The notes below the pieces were generated by a model. The model searched no databases. It was not told the origin of the DNA and saw only the letters and a program-made list of their open reading frames with translations. Below, one piece after another: positions 41,276 to 51,220 of a stretch of 64,000 nt of DNA. The position numbers and the translations under genes are program-made. The stretch's first letter is position 1. Each line of letters opens with the position of its first letter. Origin of the DNA: Neobacillus niacini (GTDB taxonomy: Bacteria > Bacillota > Bacilli > Bacillales > Cytobacillaceae). The stretch covers positions 300,770-364,769 of the forward strand of contig NZ_BAWM01000152.1 in NCBI RefSeq assembly GCF_000759675.1. The letters are read 5' to 3'.

Positions 41276-41413
41276 ATGCTCCAAGTAAATGTAAAAATAA
41301 CGTATGAAGGAAAAGACTATTTAACAAATGTTTTAGCAAACGCTAACACGTCCGATGAGGAAATATACCGTCTTGCTTATGAACAAGTTCAACAACAATG
41401 GAAAAATAACTAG
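41276..41413 (+). CDS. BA3454-type small stress protein, 45 aa
   Basis: ATG at 41276, 5 nt after AAAGGTGA. The 45-residue product MLQVNVKITYEGKDYLTNVL, ANANTSDEEIYRLAYEQVQQ ends QWKNN, matching the short Bacillus family named after BA3454 (beta strand, YLTNV, then EEIYRLAYEQV-x-x-QW). Annotated elsewhere as stress-responsive; mechanism unknown. Followed by a strong terminator. Confidence 0.75.
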   Translation: MLQVNVKITYEGKDYLTNVLANANTSDEEIYRLAYEQVQQQWKNN

Positions 41414-41420
41414 GTATCAA

Positions 41421-41454
41421 AACAACAGCGACCACCTTTTTGGTCGCTGTTGTT
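41421..41454. terminator. bidirectional hairpin
   Basis: AACAACAGCGACCA/TGGTCGCTGTTGTT, a 14-bp perfect stem between the convergent small gene and helD. Confidence 0.8.
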
Positions 41455-41460
41455 ACGCTG

Positions 41461-43785
41461 TTATTCCAACTCATACAATGTTTCTGGGACATCGTTCATA
41501 AGTGGACTGATTTCATTCGTTGCATACATGTGCAGCCTATGCATAGCACGAGTACAAACAGTATAGAATAATTTTCTTTCACTTTCATTCCTATATTGAG
41601 AACTATCATATAGAACAACAGCGTCAAATTCGATTCCTTTTGCTAAATACGACGGAATCACCAAAATGCCTTTTTCATAAGCAATTGTTGCCTTCTCAAT
41701 TAGATGTATAGGAATGTCATCTTTAAGTGCTGCGTATACCCTTTTACTCTCCGCTGCCGTTCTACAAATAACCGCAATGGTTCTATGCCCTTCTTTTAAA
41801 AATTCATTTATTTTATCCAAAATAAACCCTTTTAATTGGTTATTCTCAGCTTGTTTAATCGTTGGCTTTTTGCCATGGCGATTAAATGGTTCAATTTTTT
41901 CACCGCCCTCAATCAAGCTGCTGGTGAAATCAACAATTTCCTTTGTAGATCGATAGGTCTTGGTTAAAATAATCTTTTCAATGTCTTCTCCCTTTTCTTC
42001 ATAATCCGATATAACAGTAGCGGAACCTGTCGCACCTGAGAAGATCGCTTGATTAAAGTCTCCAAGAAGGGTCATCTTACTATAGGGGAAGAGCCTTTGA
42101 ATTAATGCAAACTGAAATGGCGAATAATCCTGTGCTTCGTCAATAAAAATATGACGTATACCTGTCGAAGATTTTCGTCCTTTAATTAAATCCTGTAAGT
42201 ATACGAATGGTGTCGCATCCTCGTAGGCAATTACATAGTTTGCTAATTTCTCAACTGTCTGCAAACAAATTTGTGTCCAATCATCTAGAAGGACTTCTTG
42301 GTTTTCAGAACCCATTTTAAATAACTGACTATACAATCCCTTCATATCGAGAAAATTTAACTTTTTAACTCGAGAAAATAATGGCCTGAATTTCTGTTTC
42401 ACTACTTTTTCAGCCAGAATCTTTTGTTCCTGATCAAAATCATCAAAGCTTTTTTCGGTAAAACGATTTTTCTCTTGCAATTCTTGATAAGCCTCTAAAA
42501 AGTCCTCTTTTTCAAGAAATTGTAGCTCTTCCTCTACCCAGCTTTTGGAGCGTTCCTGTCTGACTTTTCTCTTTAACTCTCTTAACAGCCAATCCTTTAC
42601 CATTTCCATTCGGTTAGGGATCGTGAAACCCTCATCTAAGGAATAAAAATAATCATAGATTGCTTCATTAGAAATGATAATTTCTCCACGAAAAACTAGA
42701 TCTTTAAAAAGGAGACCCTTTTGAGACAGTCTATTTGCATACTGATCAATAATTTCTTTGAACTCGAGACTTGACTTATATTGAATTCCCTTAACCCTTG
42801 TATGATAGTCTGGCTGTTCATGATTGTTAAGTAAAAATTCCATTTGGTCAAAAGGGTCCTCGACATCAAATTGACTGCCAATACGATTATTTAAATATTC
42901 CATAAAGGTGGCTTGTTCCATGTTCTCTTCCCCTAGTTCAGGGAGTACCGTTGATACGTAGGAATTAAATAACGGGTTCGGTGAGAACAACATGATATTT
43001 TCCGACTTTAACGTTTCACGATATCGATACAATAAATACGCAACTCGTTGGAGGGCTGCAGATGTTTTACCGCTTCCGGCTACCCCTTGAACAACGAGGA
43101 GTTTACTTCGTTCATTACGGATAATCAGGTTTTGTTCACGCTGAATCGTAGCTACAATGCTCTTCATTTGTGCATTAGCATTATTTCCAAGGACCTCTTG
43201 GAGCATTTCATCGCCAATGGTTACACCTGTATCAAACATTGCTTTAATGTTGGAGGAACGAATGATAAATTGTCTTTTCAAACTCATTTCGCCTTCTATT
43301 TTCCCGTCCAATGTATGATAAGAAGCAGGACCTGGAGCAAAATCATAATAAAGGCTTGAAATGGGGGCTCGCCAATCATAAATTAAAAAATTCTCATCAT
43401 GCTCATCCATAAGGGAAGCAATTCCGAGATACACTTGATCAGCATTTTTTTCATCTGATTCTAAAAAATCAATCCGTCCAAAATAAGGTGAATATTTTAA
43501 GCGTTCAAGGATTCGGATCTGTTTATCCATTTGTTTAAATGTCCGTTCCCGCTCAGATAACAACTCTGCCTGTTGCTTTATGCTGGCTGCCGTTTCAATA
43601 ACGTCATCCGGCTCATCCATATTAACCGTTACATCCTCCCAGAAAGTCTTTCGAAGCTCAAGAACATCTGAACTAACACCGCCAGTATTTTTCTGGAGTT
43701 TATGCTTTTTCTTATCAATTTCATTACTAACAAAATTCACTCGTTCCTGCTCTATCAGCAAGTCACTTTTTACCGTTTCGCTCAT
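41461..43785 (-). CDS. helD: HelD, RNA polymerase recycling ATPase
   Basis: 774 aa, the same length as B. subtilis HelD. N-terminal coiled-coil arm (~10-120, EQERVNFVSNEIDKKKHKLQ), then UvrD-like helicase motifs: Walker A GVAGSGKTSAALQRVAYLL (~232-250), motif II FIDEAQDYSPFQ, motif III LLGDFNQAIF, TKTYRST, and motif VI VCTRAMHRL. HelD inserts into stalled RNA polymerase and uses ATP to free it from nucleic acid. It is a core transcription factor rather than a DNA-repair helicase. GGAGAG before the ATG. Confidence 0.94.
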   Translation of the reverse strand: MSETVKSDLLIEQERVNFVSNEIDKKKHKLQKNTGGVSSDVLELRKTFWEDVTVNMDEPDDVIETAASIKQQAELLSERERTFKQMDKQIRILERLKYSPYFGRIDFLESDEKNADQVYLGIASLMDEHDENFLIYDWRAPISSLYYDFAPGPASYHTLDGKIEGEMSLKRQFIIRSSNIKAMFDTGVTIGDEMLQEVLGNNANAQMKSIVATIQREQNLIIRNERSKLLVVQGVAGSGKTSAALQRVAYLLYRYRETLKSENIMLFSPNPLFNSYVSTVLPELGEENMEQATFMEYLNNRIGSQFDVEDPFDQMEFLLNNHEQPDYHTRVKGIQYKSSLEFKEIIDQYANRLSQKGLLFKDLVFRGEIIISNEAIYDYFYSLDEGFTIPNRMEMVKDWLLRELKRKVRQERSKSWVEEELQFLEKEDFLEAYQELQEKNRFTEKSFDDFDQEQKILAEKVVKQKFRPLFSRVKKLNFLDMKGLYSQLFKMGSENQEVLLDDWTQICLQTVEKLANYVIAYEDATPFVYLQDLIKGRKSSTGIRHIFIDEAQDYSPFQFALIQRLFPYSKMTLLGDFNQAIFSGATGSATVISDYEEKGEDIEKIILTKTYRSTKEIVDFTSSLIEGGEKIEPFNRHGKKPTIKQAENNQLKGFILDKINEFLKEGHRTIAVICRTAAESKRVYAALKDDIPIHLIEKATIAYEKGILVIPSYLAKGIEFDAVVLYDSSQYRNESERKLFYTVCTRAMHRLHMYATNEISPLMNDVPETLYELE

Positions 43786-43822
43786 TTGACCACTCTCCAG
43801 AAAAATTTAGTCCCATAAATAT

Positions 43823-43852
43823 TTGACAGCTATACCTTTGATGTGTTATTAT
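43823..43852 (+). promoter_or_regulatory. sigma-A promoter of small RNA candidate
   Basis: Perfect TTGACA (43823-43828), 18-nt spacer, TATTAT (43847-43852), pointing away from helD. Confidence 0.65.
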
Positions 43853-43858
43853 ATTATA

Positions 43859-43964
43859 GAGATAATTTAATTTACTAGTGCATTTTGTCTGAGACCAAAT
43901 TTCATTTTATCATGATTCTTTTATGATTACAATAAGTAACTAACGCCCTGAAGGCGTTTTTTTT
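43859..43964 (+). ncRNA. candidate ~106-nt small RNA divergent to helD
   Basis: Begins ~7 nt after a consensus-like sigma-A promoter and ends at an intrinsic terminator CGCC-CTGA-AGGCG with eight Ts (43944-43964). The interval contains no RBS-preceded open frame (the ATGs at ~43914 and ~43924 hit stops within a few codons). Convergent with the membrane-protein gene at 43969. Function and targets unknown. Confidence 0.5.
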
Positions 43965-43968
43965 ATGT

Positions 43969-44862
43969 CTATTCTAGATCACATCCTATTTTCGTTAACG
44001 ATTCATCCTTAAAATTTTCACTCTCAACGGTTTTTCTCGCTCCATAAACCAAATCTCTATATATTCCATATAAAAAAATCAACAGAATACGTACCGTAAA
44101 ATAATTTACAACATGAAATTTTTCCTTTACTAATTTTCGCATTTTAAAAGTCTGATCTAATCCTATCGTCATTACAAGAACTCTTAGCTTAGAAGTCCAG
44201 TTATTTCGTTTCAAAAATGACAATGTTGAAAAGAATGAAAGGGAAATGGCATACAACGGAACGATAATAAAATGTTCTGTCCAAGAATGATACCTCCCAA
44301 AACCGAAACGAATCTTACGGGTAGAAGCAAATAGAAATATTATATTTGCTTCTGTCACCATAATCATTAAGAAAAGCGATATAAAGCGAATGAACGGATT
44401 TTTTTTACTTAATAAAATATTCCAAAAATCACTGATTTTGAAGTATATTGGGATCAAAACTAAGGTATATACAGTTTTCCACCAATAATGTTTATAAACT
44501 TTCAACCTCAAAAACAAGAGTTCAACCAATGAAAAATATAAGCCTCCAAGTAATTTCCAGATCCATCCTAATTTTAATGCAGTAGAGAAAACTGCAGTAA
44601 ATGGGACAAATATAGCCTGTGATAAAATAGCACCAAGGATATTATCAAAAAAATTTTTTTTCATTACTCTTGGCTTATACCTATAGGCTTTAAAAAGATT
44701 TAATACAAAAAATTCCAATAAATACGCAAAACCGATATTTGACATTAAAAGAGTAAATAATTGCTTTTTATTTTTACGTTTATAAAACGAGTACCCCAGT
44801 AGACCAGTGTGGATAAGGAATAAAATAATAAAAGGTATTATATTTCGTTTTGGATTCTTCAT
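43969..44862 (-). CDS. hypothetical multi-pass membrane protein
   Basis: 297 aa if started at ATG 44862 (MKNPKRNIIPFIILFLIHTG); an upstream ATG at 44970 would add 36 polar residues but has no RBS, so the start is uncertain. About seven hydrophobic helices spread over the protein, with basic loops (KRNNWTSKLRV, FKMRKLVKEKFH). Related by pattern to uncharacterised CBO0543-like or spore-formation membrane proteins, but I do not recognise it. A seven-G homopolymer upstream may mark a strain-variable start region. Confidence 0.6.
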   Translation of the reverse strand: MKNPKRNIIPFIILFLIHTGLLGYSFYKRKNKKQLFTLLMSNIGFAYLLEFFVLNLFKAYRYKPRVMKKNFFDNILGAILSQAIFVPFTAVFSTALKLGWIWKLLGGLYFSLVELLFLRLKVYKHYWWKTVYTLVLIPIYFKISDFWNILLSKKNPFIRFISLFLMIMVTEANIIFLFASTRKIRFGFGRYHSWTEHFIIVPLYAISLSFFSTLSFLKRNNWTSKLRVLVMTIGLDQTFKMRKLVKEKFHVVNYFTVRILLIFLYGIYRDLVYGARKTVESENFKDESLTKIGCDLE

Positions 44863-45016
44863 ACACACATATCCCATTTCATAATCAGTATTAATGGTAG
44901 TATTTGATTTCCCCCCCTTTTCATTCCAACATTTATTTAACAATTCCACTTTCACATCCAAAAATTTCATAAAAATTTACAAATTATTGATTATAAAGTA
45001 TTTGACATAAGGTTGG

Positions 45017-45103
45017 ACTTCAATTTATGCCCGTGAAACTGGCGGAGTTCTTGTTGGCGATAAAGTAAAAATCAACCTTCAACTTCAAGTTGCAAAAGCT
45101 TAA
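45017..45103 (+). pseudogene. 3' remnant of a YceI-family gene
   Basis: 28 codons read TSIYARETGGVLVGDKVKIN, then LQLQVAKA and a stop. This is the C-terminal end of YceI-like lipocalin-fold proteins (ETGGVLVGDKVK...). The upstream sequence has stops and no YceI core; a terminator follows 20 nt later. So only the last ~15% of the gene survives. Confidence 0.7.
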
Positions 45104-45121
45104 ACCACTTAACGCAAGTAA

Positions 45122-45150
45122 AAAACTCTCCTGCTGGAGAGCTTTATTTT
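45122..45150. terminator. intrinsic terminator shared by two remnants
   Basis: CTCTCC-TGCT-GGAGAG stem with TTTATTTTT on one side and AAAAA on the other, between the YceI remnant and the convergent remnant. Confidence 0.75.
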
Positions 45151-45307
45151 TCTAATTCATTTTTCAAAACTTTCGCTAGTTCGAGCATGGCCATATTTGC
45201 CCGCCTTTTCCTCAGCGTCGGAATTATAATTGTGTTATTACATCTAAACGCTTCGTTAAATGGATTGTCCACTCACTATTTTCATTGATGATATATACCT
45301 TCTTCAA
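45144..45307 (-). pseudogene. internally deleted gene remnant (N and C termini only)
   Basis: TTG start at 45307 after GGGGAG gives MKKVYIINENSEWTIHLTKR, LDVITQL and a stop; a shifted frame carries on as NSDAEEKRANMAMLELAKVL, KNELEK and a stop beside the shared terminator. The N terminus resembles RimK-like ATP-grasp proteins (YIINENSEWT...), but that is a guess from a short stretch. The middle of the gene is gone. Confidence 0.5.
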
Positions 45308-45720
45308 AAAGAAAATCTCCCCTCGATATTAGAATAATTGTCATTACACTTAATATTTTTAAATAATGAAAAAGATTTTACAGTAGGGTCTTTTTCCTTA
45401 CTAAAAAATTATTCAATTTATTCTCCATTTTAATTTCAACCTACTTATGACTTCTAGTTTGATACTTAAATATTTTTCAACAAAAGCATGTTCTATTAAT
45501 ATTGTAAATACTTTATTATTATTTTCATAGCACAATTATTATTCCCTATAATTCGATAAATTACTACAAAATAATCGATTTTCCTGTCTTAAACCATGCC
45601 ATTAGACCTATATTCTAATGAATGCAGCTAAAAATTAAGGGAAATTCTCCTATTGTTTTACCCTAATTTTCTAAATATTATGTTAGTACGGCCGTAATAC
45701 ATTGAAATGGGGAAATAAAT
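45308..45720. other. AT-rich intergenic region upstream of inhA
   Basis: About 410 nt with no credible gene. It contains a GAAAAAGA...TCTTTTTC hairpin (45369-45400) and probably the promoter of the metalloprotease gene. No riboswitch recognised. Confidence 0.4.
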
Positions 45721-48123
45721 TTGAATAAGTTTATAAAAACAAGCCTTTCTTCAGTTATGCTTGCAGGTACTTTATTTGCAGGATTCCCAAGTATTGATGT
45801 TCCATCTAAGGATGGAGAACTCTTACATAAAGCGGAAGCCTCTTCCTTTTCTTCCAACAGCTCGCTAGATTTAGCGATTGTGAACGAAGAAAGATTAATA
45901 GAATCTTTTATTAAACAAGGGCTCCTCTCAAAAGATGCAACTGAAGAGGAAAAGCAAAAATTCCTTAAAAACTACCTTGAGATAAAAGGTAAACAATCAA
46001 AAGTTAAGGAGTCTGACCCATTAGCAGCAAAAGTAAAAGCTGCAGAAGCTGAAAAACAAAGTAAATTTAAAGAATATAATAATGGTTTATTAAATGGAAA
46101 AGGAAACAAAAACGGACACTTAAAGGGTAATCCAGATCCTATTCAAGAAACCGCTTACAATGGTAAAAAAAGAGAAGACAAAGTTCTTGTCTTAGCTGTC
46201 GAATACGCTGACTTTGCTCATAATAACATTAAGTCGAATGAAACAGATAACTATTATCCTGATTATCCATTAGACCACTATGAAGATATGATTTTTGGTG
46301 AGAATGGTGTAAAAGGACCAAATGGAGAAGATTTTGTTTCCATGAAACAATTTTATGAAGAGCAATCAGGCGGAACTTACTCAGTAGATGGTAAAGCCTA
46401 CGGATGGTTAAAGGTTCCTGGAACTGCGAAGTTTTATGGTCAAGACGGTAAAACTGGGCATGATAACGTAGCCCCCGGTGGTTCAAAACAATTAGTTCGT
46501 GATACCTACAAAGCAGCGTTAGATGCTGGTATTCCTATAGAAGATTATGATCTTGAAGATCCTCATGATTTTGATGGTGACGGAAACTTACTTGAAAAAG
46601 ACGGTTTAGTCGATCACTTAATGATTATACATTCTGGAGTGGGTCAAGAGGCTGGTGGAGGATCACTAGGAGATAATGCTATTTGGTCACATCGCTCAGC
46701 ATCATTTTACGATTTAGATGGCTTAGGTTCTGGTAAGCCAGGATTTTATGATTACACCATGATGCCTGAAGACGGCGCAACTGGAGTGTTCGCACATGAG
46801 TATGGTCATGATCTAGGATACCCGGATGAATACGATACAGTATACTCTGGTACTGGTGAAGCAGTTGCTTACTGGTCGATCATGGCAGGTGGTTCATGGG
46901 CTGGTAAAATTGGGGGTACAGAGCCAACTGGATTTTCACCATTAGCAAAATCTTATTTCCAATCGTACCTAGGTGGTAATTGGTCTGAAGATACTGTTAA
47001 TTTGGACTGGGAAGATGTATCAACAAAAGGAACACAATTTTTACTGGATCAAGCAAACTCTCCAAACGGGAAAAACCCGATTGCTGTAAAAGTCAACTTG
47101 CCACAAAAGAAAACTTTTGTGAATACACCATCTGTTGGTAACTTCCAATATTGGGGTGGACAAGCGGATGAAATCGATAGCCAAATGGTTACAAAAGTTA
47201 ATTTAACAGGAAAATCATCTGCTACATTAAATTTCGATGCTTGGTACGATATTGAAGAACAATGGGATTTTGCTTTTGTTCAGGTTTCAGAAGACAATGG
47301 AGCTACTTGGAAATCAATAGGTAATGCAAATACTCGTTCAGACGTAACAAGCCAGGGTTATCCAACAATCCTAAATTCAATGCCAGGTTTTACAGGGAAC
47401 TCAAATGGATGGCAGGCACAATCCTTCGATTTATCAGCTTTTGCTGGTAAAGACATTCAGCTTCGTCTCCGATATGCTACGGATTGGGGTACTTCTAATA
47501 TTGGTTTCTTTGCTGACAACATCAAAGTCGTTGCCGATGGTCAAACTTTAGTGGTTGATGGTGCAGAGGATACAGCATCTGCATTTACTCTAAATGGCTT
47601 TGAAAAATCAGACGGAAATAAATACTCTGATCACTATTACTTATTAGAATGGCGTAACCATGCTGGGGTCGACAAAGGTCTAGCAAATATTAAACGCGGA
47701 CAATCATTAATGAACTATGATGGCGGTCTTGTCGTATGGTATGTAGACCCTACTTATACCGACAACTGGACAGGTATTCACCCTGGTGAAGGCTTCGTAG
47801 GAGTTGTAGATGCTCATCCAAATACAGACTTACAATGGAGCTTTACAAACGGTGCGGACCCAGTTCAAGCTTCTACACGTTTCCATATCGCAGATGCAGC
47901 ATTTGGTTTAAGTCCAACTTCTGGATTAGATCTTGTCTATCCAGGTGTTCAAACATTGGTTGGACCAAGTCAACCAGCGGTTTCACTATTTAATGACAGC
48001 AACTCTTTTATGAACACATTCATGCCAGAGGCTGGTCGTAAAATTGGAAACTTTGGTCTTAAGGTTCGTGTGAACGGACAAGCTAAAGACAAATCAGTTG
48101 GTTCAATTGTAATCTACAAATAA
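45721..48123 (+). CDS. inhA: immune inhibitor A-type secreted metalloprotease (M6)
   Basis: 800 aa, TTG start with GGGGA upstream. Signal peptide ~1-40 (TSLSSVMLAGTLFAG... KAEA), a propeptide rich in Lys/Glu (~45-140), then the M6 catalytic domain with zinc site FAHEYGHDLGYPDEY (HExxH at ~359-363), followed by beta-rich domains (MAM/VEG-like, ~475-615, AWYDIEEQWDFAFVQVSEDN). Released protease that degrades extracellular proteins including host antimicrobial peptides in B. cereus-group relatives. Strong terminator downstream; single-gene unit. Confidence 0.93.
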   Translation: MNKFIKTSLSSVMLAGTLFAGFPSIDVPSKDGELLHKAEASSFSSNSSLDLAIVNEERLIESFIKQGLLSKDATEEEKQKFLKNYLEIKGKQSKVKESDPLAAKVKAAEAEKQSKFKEYNNGLLNGKGNKNGHLKGNPDPIQETAYNGKKREDKVLVLAVEYADFAHNNIKSNETDNYYPDYPLDHYEDMIFGENGVKGPNGEDFVSMKQFYEEQSGGTYSVDGKAYGWLKVPGTAKFYGQDGKTGHDNVAPGGSKQLVRDTYKAALDAGIPIEDYDLEDPHDFDGDGNLLEKDGLVDHLMIIHSGVGQEAGGGSLGDNAIWSHRSASFYDLDGLGSGKPGFYDYTMMPEDGATGVFAHEYGHDLGYPDEYDTVYSGTGEAVAYWSIMAGGSWAGKIGGTEPTGFSPLAKSYFQSYLGGNWSEDTVNLDWEDVSTKGTQFLLDQANSPNGKNPIAVKVNLPQKKTFVNTPSVGNFQYWGGQADEIDSQMVTKVNLTGKSSATLNFDAWYDIEEQWDFAFVQVSEDNGATWKSIGNANTRSDVTSQGYPTILNSMPGFTGNSNGWQAQSFDLSAFAGKDIQLRLRYATDWGTSNIGFFADNIKVVADGQTLVVDGAEDTASAFTLNGFEKSDGNKYSDHYYLLEWRNHAGVDKGLANIKRGQSLMNYDGGLVVWYVDPTYTDNWTGIHPGEGFVGVVDAHPNTDLQWSFTNGADPVQASTRFHIADAAFGLSPTSGLDLVYPGVQTLVGPSQPAVSLFNDSNSFMNTFMPEAGRKIGNFGLKVRVNGQAKDKSVGSIVIYK

Positions 48124-48127
48124 TCAA

Positions 48128-48170
48128 CAAAAATCCCACCTCCGCTTTTATGGAGGTGAGATTTTTTTAT
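48128..48170. terminator. bidirectional terminator
   Basis: AAAAATCCCACCTCC...GGAGGTGAGATTTTTTT between the convergent inhA and DUF3784 genes. Confidence 0.87.
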
Positions 48171-48898
48171 TGTGTTAATTTTGCTTTTTCACTTAACTGC
48201 TCAAACCAAAGCCGTGTCTGCTCAGGATCTTTATCATTAATAAAAATCTTCTTATCTTTCAATTCAATATAAATATAGGGCGACGATCCATTTTGAATAA
48301 AGAGCAGGCTTCTTCCGTAATTCTTCACCTTAAAATGTCCTTTTGAAAGTGTAGGCAGACCCACACCATTTGTTCTTACCGTTACCACTGGAAGTTTTTC
48401 CATTAGTTCAACCGAAGTTATATCTTCATATGCCCATTCATCCCCATACATCCCTGTAATCTCGAAGCTTTCCTCCTTTGTTACAAGCTCGTAGCCTTGA
48501 TAGCCAAAATATGAAGTAGCAACCACACCTCCAACAACGGCAATAAATAACGAAATGCTAATGATATAACTGCGCTTGCACTTTTTTGGGACTTCATATT
48601 TTGTTAGGTAAATAATACCCCCCATTAAAAATATGATCATAAATCCAAATTGAACTTCTAACGCATATTTAAACGAGGTGAACATGAGCGGGAGCAGAAT
48701 TAATATGCCAATCGCCGTTATAATAAGCAAACCACCCATCCTCTGAGGGAAACCATTTCTAATTAACTCCTCTTGTTCTTCCTTCGGTCGGGAGGCAAAA
48801 CCTGAAATAAGCCAATAGACTTCCTTTTTGCTTATGGCCAAACCAAGGATAAGGAATATAAGTATCACACTTATGTGTACCATTAAAAGTCCTAACAT
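48167..48898 (-). CDS. DUF3784 membrane protein with PH-like domain
   Basis: 243 aa from ATG at 48898 (AAGGAGG ~10 nt upstream). Three helices in the N-terminal part (~1-20, ~55-75, ~80-97), with the DUF3784 signature WLISGFASRPKEEQEELIR (~30-48); a fourth helix (~110-130), then a soluble beta-rich C-terminal part resembling bacterial PH domains (~140-240). Function unknown. Confidence 0.8.
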   Translation of the reverse strand: MLGLLMVHISVILIFLILGLAISKKEVYWLISGFASRPKEEQEELIRNGFPQRMGGLLIITAIGILILLPLMFTSFKYALEVQFGFMIIFLMGGIIYLTKYEVPKKCKRSYIISISLFIAVVGGVVATSYFGYQGYELVTKEESFEITGMYGDEWAYEDITSVELMEKLPVVTVRTNGVGLPTLSKGHFKVKNYGRSLLFIQNGSSPYIYIELKDKKIFINDKDPEQTRLWFEQLSEKAKLTQ

Positions 48899-49032
48899 TA
48901 CCAACACCCCTCCTTCGCACTCTATATTTTTTGTCTCATTATACCTTTTCTACGATTAATCATTTGTTTTGGATTCACTTTTCTACCTAAAACGAGGCCG
49001 ATTCTTATGTATAATCAGCCTTTGTTGTTTTA

Positions 49033-49530
49033 TTATGTTGGACGGATGATTACCCTTGTGCCGTTGGGAACCTTTTCTGCAAGTTGAAGAACATCCCGGT
49101 TATGCATTCTAACACAACCATGTGAAACCGCTTTTCCTATTGAACTCGGATCATTCGTACCATGAATTCCATAGCCCTGCTTGGATAGTGAAAGCCACAA
49201 TACTCCAAAGGGTCCACCCGGATTCATTTGCCGGTTAACAATGACAAATTCGCCAGTCGGGGTTCCAGTTAGCATTTTCCCCACAGCAATCGGATAAATT
49301 TTTTCAAGCCTTCCATTTTTGAATAATGAAAGTCTCCTTTTCCCTACCGAAATTTGAATCGAATAGGGGATCGTGTTTGGATCTGGCAGTCCAGGAATTT
49401 GAATTCTTTGCCCTACATACAGCTGCTGATGATTAACTCCTGGATTCGCGGCATAAAGACTGCCGAGGCTTACACGATAATCTAATGAAATTTGGTAAAG
49501 TGTATCACCCGGCTTCACAATGTGAATCAT
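49033..49530 (-). CDS. L,D-transpeptidase with LysM domain
   Basis: 165 aa. LysM at the extreme N terminus ([20 protein letters not shown], ~1-47), without a signal peptide, then a YkuD catalytic domain (~56-163) with [23 protein letters not shown]: the HGT and SHGC-x-R motifs, catalytic Cys ~140. Very similar in layout and size to B. subtilis YkuD, a spore-associated enzyme forming 3-3 crosslinks in peptidoglycan. Confidence 0.92.
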   Translation of the reverse strand: MIHIVKPGDTLYQISLDYRVSLGSLYAANPGVNHQQLYVGQRIQIPGLPDPNTIPYSIQISVGKRRLSLFKNGRLEKIYPIAVGKMLTGTPTGEFVIVNRQMNPGGPFGVLWLSLSKQGYGIHGTNDPSSIGKAVSHGCVRMHNRDVLQLAEKVPNGTRVIIRPT

Positions 49531-49591
49531 GATATCCCACCTTTTTTCTTACCAGCATATGATGGGATCTTTCCACCGTTGCCTATCAACA

Positions 49592-51100
49592 CTATACTTC
49601 CTCAAGGTTAAACAGTGGTGCCATATCCTTTCGAATGTGTTGATTATAAAAATAATCATTGCTGGCAGGATCGTATACGTAATCCTGTTTCCATTCCTCG
49701 ATGTTTCTGGTTATCAATTTAATAGCTTCTACAAATAATAAAATTTCGGCATTAGTCATGATTGGATGTAGAGAAAACCGGACCCATCCTGGTTTAGTAG
49801 ATAAATCTCCTAAATCAATTTTACTGGCAATTTGCTTAGATTTGTTTTGGTCAATTTGCAATAAAATATGTCCATATGTTCCCGCACATGAACATCCACC
49901 TCGAACCTGAAATCCGAACCTGTCATTTAACAATCGGACAATGAGATTGTAATGTATGTGGGTAATGGTAAAAGAAACAATCCCAATTCGATTTCGAAGA
50001 TTTTTCTCTAATACATGCAGATTAGGTATATCCTCTAATCCAGTTAAAAGCAGCTCTAGCTGTTCTTTTTCTCTCGCTAAAATTTGTTCCACACCCATTT
50101 GTTCCTTTAATTTTATGCATAAAGCTGTACGAATCGCTTGAAGTATCCCAGGTGTTCCACCATCCTCACGAAGTTCAATGTCATTAATGTATTGGTGTCC
50201 ACCCCAAGGATTTGTCCAAGTAACTGTCCCTCCTCCTGGGTGATCGGGTACCTTATTTGTATAAATTCTTTTATCAAAAATTAACACACCGCTCGTGCCT
50301 GGTCCCCCTAAAAATTTGTGTGGAGAAAAGAGAATAGCGTCGAGTTTTTCCATAGGGTCTTCCGGATGCATATCAATCTTCACATATGGTGCAGAGGCAG
50401 CAAAATCTACAAAGCAAAGTCCGCCGTGCCTATGCATGATTTTTGCCAACTGATGATAAGGGGTTTGTAATCCTGTTACGTTCGAGCATGCCGTAAATGA
50501 TCCAATTTTTACAGCTCTGTCTCGATATTGGGAGAGAAGTTGTTCAAGATGATTTATATCAACATAACCTTTGGAGTCAGGCCTGATAATCTCAACGTTT
50601 GCTAATGTCTCGAGCCATGAGGTTTGGTTGGAATGGTGCTCCATATGTGTTAGGAAAACAACAGGTCTATCCCTTTCAGAAAGCTTTATTCTGTCTTTCC
50701 ATTGCTCTGGTACTCTAATTCCTAAAATTCTCTGTAATTTATTTATTACCGATGTCATCCCAAAACCGTCAAGAATTACGGCGTCATTCTCATTGGCATT
50801 TACATGTTCCTTGATAATTTTTCTCGATTGATTATAAATTCCGGTCATCATTAGACTCGTAATATTTGATTCCGTATGCGTATTTGCCATAAATGGACCA
50901 AATACATCTGAGATTTTTTGTTCAATTGGTCTAAATAATCTTCCACTTGCCGTCCAATCTGCATAAATAACCGTTTTCTTCCCATACGGCGAGTCAAATT
51001 GCTGATCAACGCCGATGATCTGAGACCGAAACTTATCAAAATAATCTTCAAGATTTTCCGGCAGACGATAGCATTTGCTTCCGATCCTTGCGATAATCAT
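49592..51100 (-). CDS. class V aminotransferase-like PLP enzyme
   Basis: 502 aa, longer than typical NifS/SufS (~400). PLP lysine in LFSPHKFLGGPGTSGVL (~265-281); preceded by CFVDFAASAPYVKID (Asp for the pyridine nitrogen) and THMEHHSNQTSWLE. Cys in GGCSCAG at ~395-400 occupies the position of the cysteine-desulfurase loop, but the sequence overall fits a divergent selenocysteine-lyase-like/aminotransferase V group with unknown substrate. GAGGTG before the ATG. Confidence 0.85.
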   Translation of the reverse strand: MIIARIGSKCYRLPENLEDYFDKFRSQIIGVDQQFDSPYGKKTVIYADWTASGRLFRPIEQKISDVFGPFMANTHTESNITSLMMTGIYNQSRKIIKEHVNANENDAVILDGFGMTSVINKLQRILGIRVPEQWKDRIKLSERDRPVVFLTHMEHHSNQTSWLETLANVEIIRPDSKGYVDINHLEQLLSQYRDRAVKIGSFTACSNVTGLQTPYHQLAKIMHRHGGLCFVDFAASAPYVKIDMHPEDPMEKLDAILFSPHKFLGGPGTSGVLIFDKRIYTNKVPDHPGGGTVTWTNPWGGHQYINDIELREDGGTPGILQAIRTALCIKLKEQMGVEQILAREKEQLELLLTGLEDIPNLHVLEKNLRNRIGIVSFTITHIHYNLIVRLLNDRFGFQVRGGCSCAGTYGHILLQIDQNKSKQIASKIDLGDLSTKPGWVRFSLHPIMTNAEILLFVEAIKLITRNIEEWKQDYVYDPASNDYFYNQHIRKDMAPLFNLEEV

Positions 51101-51220
51101 ACTTCAGCACCTCTCCATAGAATCCTGCTAATTACTATATGCAAAATTCTTTTCACTTGCCGACGATTCTCAAATTATGATAAAAAAAGCCTGATCCATA
51201 TGGACCAGACTGTAACCCTT

